This document shows, piece by piece, positions 6,448-11,017 of a stretch of DNA of 11,017 bases (position 1 is its first letter; every line of letters begins with the position of its first letter). Source of the DNA: Hungatella sp. UBA3147 (GTDB lineage Bacteria; Bacillota; Clostridia; Lachnospirales; Lachnospiraceae); contig DEYX01000167.1 in NCBI GenBank assembly GCA_002365025.1, positions 16,167 to 27,183 on the forward strand. The letters run 5' to 3'. The position numbers and the translations under genes are program-made. A model generated the notes under the pieces. It worked only from the letters and a program-made list of their open reading frames with translations. It was not told the origin of the DNA and made no database searches.

Positions 6448-6969
6448 TCACCTCAATCTTGATCCCTCGTATTTATTCTGCAGCTCCAGATACCTTTTCA
6501 CTGCATAATATTTCTCCTCAGGTTCTGAATCAGGCCTTCCGATCTCCATTATCTCGCAGATTGCTAAAAGCTCTTCCGCAGAAAAACGGTCCTTCCGATT
6601 CTCAAGAACCTCCAACTTATCATGATACGTCCCGGCATCAAGAAATGCAAGGAGATTTTTATTTTCATGATGGCAATCATCCGAGGGCAAGCTCTCCACA
6701 CTTTGGAGACTGGCTTCCGCCACAGGCTGTTCAGAACCCATATTCACCCGCTCAAACCTGTATTTCTGCTTTACATCCGGATACTTTTCATGGTCCACCT
6801 CACTGATAAACATGGACAACGGACGGGCATATGTTCCAAAGGATCCATATAACGCCTGATAAACAACCAACTCTTCTCCTGTTTCGGAATGAACCGCAAC
6901 GGTTATCACCTGGTACATCTTGTCTTTAAAATGCCGGTAAAAATCTCCTGGTCTGGGTGCTCTGTCCAT
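6448..6969 (-). CDS. DUF1653 domain protein of unknown function
   Basis: A 173-residue protein. Residues 5-60 match DUF1653: PGDFYRHFKDKMYQVI, then HSETGEELVVYQALYG and the final RPLSMF block, a small beta-rich domain of unknown function that often occurs as a stand-alone protein of under 100 residues. Here it is followed by a linker (about 66-102) and a helical C-terminal part (103-168) containing FSAEELLAICEIMEIG and YYAVKRYLELQNKYE, which I do not recognise. The ATG at 6969 has GAGG 6 bases upstream; a GTG at 6981 would add four residues with a poorer site. It sits 15 bases after the DUF4015 lipoprotein gene and 9 before uvrC, so it is almost certainly part of the same transcript. No membrane segment or signal peptide is seen. 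No function can be assigned. Confidence 0.8.
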   Translation of the reverse strand: MDRAPRPGDFYRHFKDKMYQVITVAVHSETGEELVVYQALYGSFGTYARPLSMFISEVDHEKYPDVKQKYRFERVNMGSEQPVAEASLQSVESLPSDDCHHENKNLLAFLDAGTYHDKLEVLENRKDRFSAEELLAICEIMEIGRPDSEPEEKYYAVKRYLELQNKYEGSRLR

Positions 6970-6984
6970 GGCTTTCCTCACTTC

Positions 6985-8460
6985 CTAATCCCTTAAGCCG
7001 CCTGTGGTCACAATGACAACATCGGGCTTGGGTCTGGTTTTCTTTTTATTTTCCTTCTTCGTCTCCTGTTCCGTCTCTGCTGCTGTGCTTCCTTCCAGGC
7101 TCTTTTCTGTTCTCTCTTCTTCACCTACCGTCTGTGCCTCAGTTGGTGCTTCTGCTGATACCTTAGTTGGTACTTCTGTTGATACCTCAGCTGGTACGGA
7201 AGAGGTCGCTTCCGTTTCTCTTATTCTGGCAAGCTTCTCTGCCTCTTCTTTCGCCGCCTCCCGGCTTAAGAAGCTATCCCAGGTATACCGGTTGGAGGCA
7301 CTCCAAAGAATCCACTCATCATAGCCTGCATCATAGACCGCCTGAATCTGGGCCCTTACTTCCTTAGCCCCGTAAGTAATATGGTGTTCCAGATAGGAAG
7401 CCGTAAAATCCTGGAGCCAGGGGCGGACAATGGCCTGTTGCTTCCCAGCCACTCTGGCAGATTCCAGATCCTGCCTGGACAGCTTTAAAGCGGCTCGTAT
7501 GGTACGGTATGGCTCCATATCCGGATGATCGATTCCAAAGTTACCGTCACCATAATGGGAAGGATAGATCATGGGACAAATATAATCCAGGTGGCATGCC
7601 ATCTCCTGATAGATCTGCCCTACTGCCTCTGCGTCCACCCTGCTTCCGATGATGGTGCCAAACACATCTGCTGAAACAAAAACATTGCGGGAAGACAGCT
7701 TGTCATATGCATACTGGATAAATTCCGTAATAATATCAGTTTTGGAACGGCCCCTGGTATCCTTTTCGTCAAATACCACCTGCTTCATGGAGCTGTCCGT
7801 GGAAAACCGGATGTAGTCAAACTGGACTTCATCAAATCCAACCTTGGAAGCTTCGGTTCCCACCTCCACAAGATAATCCCATACTTCTGTCCGGTAAGGA
7901 TTCACCCAGGCCAGTCCTTTGTTATCCCGGTGTAAACTACCATCCTTGTTTTTAAGTGCCCATTCCGGTTTTTTCTCAGCCAGATAAGGATCCCTGAACG
8001 CCACCACCCGGGCAATGGTATAAAGCCCCCTGGCCTTTAACTGAGCCATGAGACTGTCAATATCTTTGATGTACTTTTCTGTGGCACCGATCTCATTAAC
8101 CGTAGGTGCATCCGCCATGGCAAAGGTAATCCGTCCGTCATCATTCTTCACATCAATAACAACCGCATTAATCTCAGTACCCTGGATCTTGTCCAATATT
8201 GCCTGGAGCCCTTCAGAGCCGGCCATATATCCGGAAATATAGATTCCCTTTACCTTTACCGGCTTCTTTCCCGGTTTTGCGGAAACTTCAACAGGAAGCT
8301 TCCCAGCCTCTGCCTCTGTGCTCTGCCCGGATTCCTCTGTACTCTGCTGAGATTCTTCTGTTTTGTTGTCTTTCTCTGTGGGTTCGGAAATTCCTTTGTA
8401 TCTGCTGCATCCGGAGGTCACCAACGAGAATGCAATCACTGCCAAAAGCCATCTTTTCAT
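6985..8460 (-). CDS. Lipoprotein with DUF4015 putative glycoside hydrolase domain
   Basis: A 491-residue predicted lipoprotein. The N-terminus (MKRWLLAVIAFSLVTSGC) has two positive residues, a hydrophobic stretch and a lipobox ending at Cys18, so it should be anchored on the outer face of the membrane. A Ser/Thr/Glu-rich linker (about 24-66) leads to a DUF4015 domain (about 70-395), a predicted TIM-barrel related to glycoside hydrolases. Its characteristic GFDEVQFDYIRF is at 208-219, with NAVVIDVKNDDG near 98-109 and YDEWILWSASNRYTW near 380-394. The acidic residues of the 208-219 motif are candidate catalytic residues, but no substrate is known. The tail (400-491) is low-complexity, includes an 8-residue repeat, and ends with a hydrophobic VVIVTTGG segment. 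The ATG at 8460 has AGGAG 4 bases upstream; the longer GTG at 8475 has none. A strong promoter precedes it. Confidence 0.85.
   Translation of the reverse strand: MKRWLLAVIAFSLVTSGCSRYKGISEPTEKDNKTEESQQSTEESGQSTEAEAGKLPVEVSAKPGKKPVKVKGIYISGYMAGSEGLQAILDKIQGTEINAVVIDVKNDDGRITFAMADAPTVNEIGATEKYIKDIDSLMAQLKARGLYTIARVVAFRDPYLAEKKPEWALKNKDGSLHRDNKGLAWVNPYRTEVWDYLVEVGTEASKVGFDEVQFDYIRFSTDSSMKQVVFDEKDTRGRSKTDIITEFIQYAYDKLSSRNVFVSADVFGTIIGSRVDAEAVGQIYQEMACHLDYICPMIYPSHYGDGNFGIDHPDMEPYRTIRAALKLSRQDLESARVAGKQQAIVRPWLQDFTASYLEHHITYGAKEVRAQIQAVYDAGYDEWILWSASNRYTWDSFLSREAAKEEAEKLARIRETEATSSVPAEVSTEVPTKVSAEAPTEAQTVGEEERTEKSLEGSTAAETEQETKKENKKKTRPKPDVVIVTTGGLRD
7141..7200 (-). repeat. 24-bp tandem repeat inside the DUF4015 lipoprotein gene
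   Basis: About 2.5 copies of a 24-bp unit. Bases 7141-7164 and 7165-7188 differ at only three positions, and a partial third copy follows. On the coding strand this gives an 8-residue unit (VPAEVSTE, VPTKVSAE, APTEAQT) in the disordered C-terminal tail. Such in-frame repeats commonly change copy number by replication slippage. Confidence 0.75.
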
Positions 8461-8517
8461 AATACTCCTGTTCACTTTCTTTATGGTTTCAGGTGTTGAA
8501 TGTAATAAATATTTAAC

Positions 8518-8546
8518 ATTTTACCACAATTTGTAAAATTTTCCAA
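8518..8546 (-). promoter_or_regulatory. Promoter for the DUF4015-uvrC-hprK run
   Basis: On the minus strand, TTGGAA (8541-8546, 4/6 to -35) is followed after exactly 17 bp by TAAAAT (8518-8523, 5/6 to -10) with a TGn extension. The predicted start is near 8511, giving a 50-base leader to the ATG at 8460. The rest of the gap from tag (8547-8660) is AT-rich, and I see no convincing terminator in it. Confidence 0.6.
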
Positions 8547-8660
8547 TAAAAATTACATTTTCCGGATGCAGCCTTATTCTTTTAGCCTCTTATTTCATAA
8601 GCTATGTACTCTTTATCCAAATAATTCCCCACTTTTTCTTTGTATGATCTGCCTCTGTTT

Positions 8661-9227
8661 TCAGCCGTTCTGACTGCTCTCCCGGCAGAAACAGGAAAGC
8701 TCATGGTCATTGACCACACCAATTGCCTGAAGATAGGAATAGATGGTAACAGAACCTACAAAGGCCATTCCCCTCTTCTTTAAATCTTTTGAAACCCGGT
8801 CGGACAACTCCGTTTTTACCGGGAAGTCATCATCCTGATTGATGATGACTTCCTTATTTGTGAATCCCCATAGGTACTCGGAAAACGAGCCGAACTCCCG
8901 CTGGATCTCCAGGAATGCACGGGAATTTTTCACTGCAGCTTCTATTTTTTTCCGGTTCCTTATGATGCCCGTATTCTCCATTAAGCTATTTATTTTCTCC
9001 TCTCCGTAGCATGCCACCTTTTCCACATCAAAGCCATCAAAGGCTTCCCGAAAGGATTCTCTCTTTTTCAGTATGGTGATCCAGGAAAGACCTGCCTGAA
9101 AGGTTTCCAAAAGGAACATCTCATAAAGCTTTTTATCATCATAAACAGGAACTCCCCACTCTTCGTCGTGATATTTTACATAAACCGGCGAGGATTCATC
9201 CACCCAAAAGCATCGTTTTTTCTCCAT
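8661..9227 (-). CDS. tag: DNA-3-methyladenine glycosylase I (Tag)
   Basis: Tag excises 3-methyladenine from alkylated DNA as the first step of base excision repair. The 188-residue protein aligns along its whole length with E. coli Tag: RCFWV at the N-terminus, YHDEEWGVP (19-27), LLETFQAGLSWITILKKR (39-56, with Glu41 matching the base-recognition Glu38 of E. coli), IRNRKKI (89-95), SKDLKKRGMAFVG (146-158) and VNDHELSC (172-179). The zinc ligands known for the family are all present as Cys6, His20, His175 and Cys179. The ATG at 9227 directly abuts the map stop codon (TAAATG), and a GGAGGTG lies 12 bases upstream inside map, so translation is probably coupled. It is the last gene of the map unit. 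No oddities beyond slightly long ribosome-binding spacing. Confidence 0.96.
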   Translation of the reverse strand: MEKKRCFWVDESSPVYVKYHDEEWGVPVYDDKKLYEMFLLETFQAGLSWITILKKRESFREAFDGFDVEKVACYGEEKINSLMENTGIIRNRKKIEAAVKNSRAFLEIQREFGSFSEYLWGFTNKEVIINQDDDFPVKTELSDRVSKDLKKRGMAFVGSVTIYSYLQAIGVVNDHELSCFCRESSQNG

Positions 9228-10100
9228 TTATCTTGCAAGCACCTCCGCTCCTTCTTCCGTGATCAAAACAGTATATTCCCACTGGGCAGACAGGCTTCCA
9301 TCCTTTGTATAGATGGTCCAGCCGTCATTGTCATCCTGTACTACATCAGCTTTACCGGCATTTACCATTGGCTCAATGGTAAATATCATCCCTGGTACAA
9401 GAAGCATGTCGGTTCCCCTTGTGCCGATGTGGCTGACCCACGGCTCCTCATGGAAACCCACTCCCACGCCGTGTCCGCCGATTTCCCGCACTACTGTATA
9501 GCCATTGGCATAGATATATTCCGAAATAGCTGCTCCGATATCTCCTAAATGGCCCCATGCCCTGGCTTCCTTCACAGCCAGATCCACACTCTCCTTTGTG
9601 ACACGGACAAGTCTCAATGCCTCCTCCGATACGTTGCCGACACAGAACATTCTGGAGGCATCAGCGTAGAAACCGTCAAAAATAGTGGTCACATCCACAT
9701 TGACAATATCCCCAGCCTTTAAGACCCGGTTAGAATCAGGGATTCCGTGGCATACTACCTCATTGATAGATGTGCACACACTTTTGGGATACCCCTCAAA
9801 ATTAAGGGTAGCGGGGATTCCTCCCATTCTGATCGTATTCTCGTGTACCAGTGTATTGATATCTTCCGTACTGATGCCTGGCTTTATCATCTCCTCCACC
9901 AGATCAAGAATCCTGTTATTTACAATTCCTGCACGGCGGACTCCTTCAATCTGAGCCGGCGTTTTTATCATAGAGTGCTCTGGAACTTCATCTCCCATGA
10001 CCTCATAGTTTTCAAGCTTTTGGTCAAAGGGCAGATGACAGTTTTTGTATTTTTTTCCACTACCGCACCAGCATGCATCATTTCTTCCTATTTTAAACAT
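9228..10100 (-). CDS. map: Type I methionine aminopeptidase with N-terminal SEC-C zinc motif
   Basis: MetAP removes the initiator Met from nascent proteins. The catalytic domain (about 45-290) has all five metal ligands: Asp136 (NVDVT), Asp147 (DGFYADASRMF), His210 (GGHGVGVGFHEEP), Glu243 (TIEPM) and Glu275 (SAQWEYTVLIT). It also keeps the conserved active-site His118 and His217. The N-terminal extension has a SEC-C type zinc motif (Cys10, Cys12, Cys21, His22 in CWCGSGKKYKNCH), the module that ends SecA. It is found in a subset of clostridial and other MetAPs and is thought to help ribosome or protein contact. At 290 residues it is longer than the roughly 250 of the minimal enzyme because of this extension. 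The ATG at 10100 has AGGAGG 6 bases upstream. It is the first gene of a unit with tag and has its own promoter at 10125-10153. Confidence 0.97.
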   Translation of the reverse strand: MFKIGRNDACWCGSGKKYKNCHLPFDQKLENYEVMGDEVPEHSMIKTPAQIEGVRRAGIVNNRILDLVEEMIKPGISTEDINTLVHENTIRMGGIPATLNFEGYPKSVCTSINEVVCHGIPDSNRVLKAGDIVNVDVTTIFDGFYADASRMFCVGNVSEEALRLVRVTKESVDLAVKEARAWGHLGDIGAAISEYIYANGYTVVREIGGHGVGVGFHEEPWVSHIGTRGTDMLLVPGMIFTIEPMVNAGKADVVQDDNDGWTIYTKDGSLSAQWEYTVLITEEGAEVLAR

Positions 10101-10124
10101 TTCTATCCTCCTTCTTACTACAAC

Positions 10125-10153
10125 GTTTTAACACGTTTGAGGCCGGTTGTAAA
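10125..10153 (-). promoter_or_regulatory. Promoter for map-tag with overlapping inverted repeat
   Basis: On the minus strand, TTTACA (10148-10153, 5/6 to -35) is followed after 17 bp by TAAAAC (10125-10130, 4/6) with a TGn extension. The start should be near 10118, leaving a leader of only about 18 bases. An exact inverted repeat, AACGT-N6-ACGTT (10122-10137), covers the -10 region and could be an operator. Confidence 0.55.
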
Positions 10154-10190
10154 GGGTTTCAGGAAAAAGAAGGTGATAGGAAAAAATCCG

Positions 10191-10219
10191 TGGTAATTTC
10201 ATAATTTATATGATACAAT
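10191..10219 (+). promoter_or_regulatory. Possible promoter for the DUF1846 gene
   Basis: TGATACAAT (10211-10219) is an extended -10 with one deviation in the hexamer. The -35 position 17 bp upstream (TGGTAA, 10191-10196) is weak. A start near 10226 would give a leader of about 190 bases. This promoter is divergent from that of map; the two -35 regions are about 40 bp apart. Confidence 0.4.
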
Positions 10220-10230
10220 TTATAAGTACT

Positions 10231-10389
10231 ATGGTCAAAAAGTTCGTGTATGCGTTATGGTTCAACCATGCCATTTCTAATTTGGCGGATAAAACATATT
10301 TCCGAAAGGTATATGTATTTGCCGCCAAATTATTCATGTTGGGCGTCTGCCCTCTGGAAATAATTACACAATTGTTTCTGCATGACTGA
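10231..10389 (+). CDS. Doubtful 52-codon reading frame in the DUF1846 leader
   Basis: An open frame from ATG 10231 to TGA 10387-10389 on the same strand as the DUF1846 gene, ending 28 bases before it. The predicted peptide starts MVKKFVYALW and is rich in Phe, Tyr, Leu and Val, with the middle hydrophobic (VYVFAAKLFMLGV). An earlier in-frame ATG at 10210 would give 59 residues. Neither start has a ribosome binding site, and the frame runs straight through a long RNA hairpin (10279-10331), so it may be chance. If real, it could be a leader peptide or a small membrane protein. I do not recognise it. Confidence 0.2.
   Translation: MVKKFVYALWFNHAISNLADKTYFRKVYVFAAKLFMLGVCPLEIITQLFLHD
10257..10378 (+). 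other. Folded leader upstream of the DUF1846 gene
   Basis: Four successive hairpins can be drawn. The first is ATGG/CCAT (10257-10269). The second is long: AATTTGGCGG (10279-10288) pairs perfectly with CCGCCAAATT (10322-10331), an inner ACATAT/ATATGT stem continues it, and a GAAA tetraloop (10304-10307) closes it. The third is GGGC-GTCT-GCCC (10341-10352). The fourth is GAAATAATT/AATTGTTTC around an ACAC loop (10357-10378). It matches no riboswitch class whose consensus I can recall. The remainder of the 317-base gap (10101-10417) holds the two divergent promoters and a GGAGGG ribosome binding site at about 10408-10413. Confidence 0.4.
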
Positions 10390-10417
10390 ACTTTAAGCAC
10401 ACATCATGGAGGGACAA

Positions 10418-11017
10418 ATGAAATTCGGATTTGATAACAATAAGTATTTAACCATGCAGTCAGAACACATCAGGGAACGGATCAGCCAGTTTGGCGACAA
10501 GCTTTATCTGGAATTCGGCGGCAAGCTGTTTGATGATTATCACGCTTCCAGGGTGCTCCCGGGGTTTGAACCTGACAGCAAGCTCCGCATGCTGATGCAG
10601 CTGTCAGACCAGGCAGAAATCGTGATCGCTATCAACGCTGCGGATATTGAGAAGAATAAAATCCGCCATGATCTGGGCATCACTTATGATGTGGATGTCT
10701 TACGACTGATCCAGTCCTTTACGGATAAAGGGCTTTATGTGGGAAGCGTTGTTATCACACAGTATTCCGGCCAGAAGGCCGCTGACTTATTTAAAAGTAA
10801 GTTGGAGAAAATGGGAATTAAAGTATACCGCCACTATATCATTGACGGTTATCCAAGCAATGTTTCTCTTATTGTCAGCGACGAAGGATATGGCAGGAAT
10901 GATTATATAGAAACAACAAAGCCCCTTGTTATTATTACTGCACCAGGACCTGGAAGCGGAAAGATGGCAACCTGCTTATCCCAGCTTTACCACGAGAACA
11001 AGCGGGGTATCAAGGCA
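10418..11017 (+). CDS. DUF1846 family protein (partial, N-terminal 200 residues)
   Basis: The frame is open from ATG 10418 to the end of the window without a stop; 200 codons are visible of a family that usually has about 490-510 residues. The N-terminus is typical of DUF1846: KFGFDNNKYLTMQSEHI, then LYLEFGGKLFDDYHASRVLP (29-48), and SVVITQYSGQKAA near 110-122. A conserved glycine-rich segment, APGPGSGKMATC (175-186), resembles a P-loop, but nucleotide binding is not established to my knowledge. The family is common in Firmicutes; its biochemical function is unknown to me. No signal peptide or membrane segment is seen in the visible part. The ribosome binding site is GGAGGG, about 5 bases upstream. 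The gene is divergent from map and preceded by a folded leader of about 190 bases. Confidence 0.92.
   Translation, partial: MKFGFDNNKYLTMQSEHIRERISQFGDKLYLEFGGKLFDDYHASRVLPGFEPDSKLRMLMQLSDQAEIVIAINAADIEKNKIRHDLGITYDVDVLRLIQSFTDKGLYVGSVVITQYSGQKAADLFKSKLEKMGIKVYRHYIIDGYPSNVSLIVSDEGYGRNDYIETTKPLVIITAPGPGSGKMATCLSQLYHENKRGIKA

Noticed and set aside
7141..7200. CRISPR-like short repeats
   Set aside because: The repeats are contiguous without spacers and in frame with the lipoprotein tail, so they are a coding tandem repeat.
8461..8475. GTG start adding five residues to the DUF4015 lipoprotein
   Set aside because: There is no ribosome binding site, and starting at the ATG at 8460 gives a standard signal peptide beginning MKR.
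10206..10400. 64-codon minus-strand frame in the map/DUF1846 gap
   Set aside because: It lies antisense to the folded leader, has low-complexity composition and no ribosome binding site; the leader hairpin itself explains the symmetry of open frames.
10101..10417. Known riboswitch in the DUF1846 leader (purine, fluoride, c-di-GMP, T-box and others considered)
   Set aside because: The conserved cores are absent: no GTCTCTACC-type purine core, no T-box sequence and no fluoride or GEMM consensus. Only generic hairpins are seen.

Overview
The window looks like chromosomal DNA of a clostridial Firmicute, most likely Lachnospiraceae. The evidence is gene order (hprK-murB-rapZ-whiA-HPr-like-dnaE), strong GGAGG-type ribosome binding sites, a methionine aminopeptidase with an N-terminal SEC-C zinc knuckle, and moderate GC content. 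It reads as core genome: I see no insertion sequence, phage gene, CRISPR array, tRNA or rRNA. Species placement is inference.

Layout. Almost everything lies on the minus strand and is read right to left. At the right edge a DUF1846 gene (10418 to the window end, plus strand) is divergent from map (methionine aminopeptidase) and tag (3-methyladenine DNA glycosylase I), which form a two-gene unit with a good sigma-A promoter 25 bp upstream of map. After 185 bp, a second promoter (8518-8546) starts a long colinear run: a lipoprotein with a DUF4015 glycosidase-like domain, a DUF1653 protein, uvrC, hprK, murB, rapZ, whiA and an HPr-like gene. Gaps in this run are 2-60 bp, and a possible internal promoter precedes hprK. 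A GC-rich hairpin follows the HPr-like gene. A new promoter and a strongly folded 180-base leader then precede dnaE, of which only the first 61 codons are present.

How the genes fit together. The hprK-to-HPr-like block joins carbon-status signalling (HprK kinase/phosphorylase and a seryl-phosphorylatable HPr relative) to cell-wall precursor supply (MurB, and RapZ, which elsewhere senses amino-sugar status) and to WhiA, a division and growth regulator. uvrC, tag and dnaE add DNA repair and replication.

Most notable observation: the HPr-like protein has Glu in place of the catalytic His15 but keeps Ser46 and the surrounding NAKSIMG motif. That is the design of Bacillus Crh (Gln15, Ser46), and the locus matches the Bacillus yvcJ-yvcK-yvcL-crh cluster except that yvcK is missing. 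It is therefore probably a regulatory, Crh-like protein and not a phosphotransfer HPr. Other points worth checking are the folded dnaE leader, which may be a dispersed intergenic repeat, and the folded leader of the DUF1846 gene with an overlapping small reading frame. Gene starts were revised from the longest reading frames where ribosome binding sites decided the matter (HPr-like, murB, hprK, DUF1653, DUF4015).
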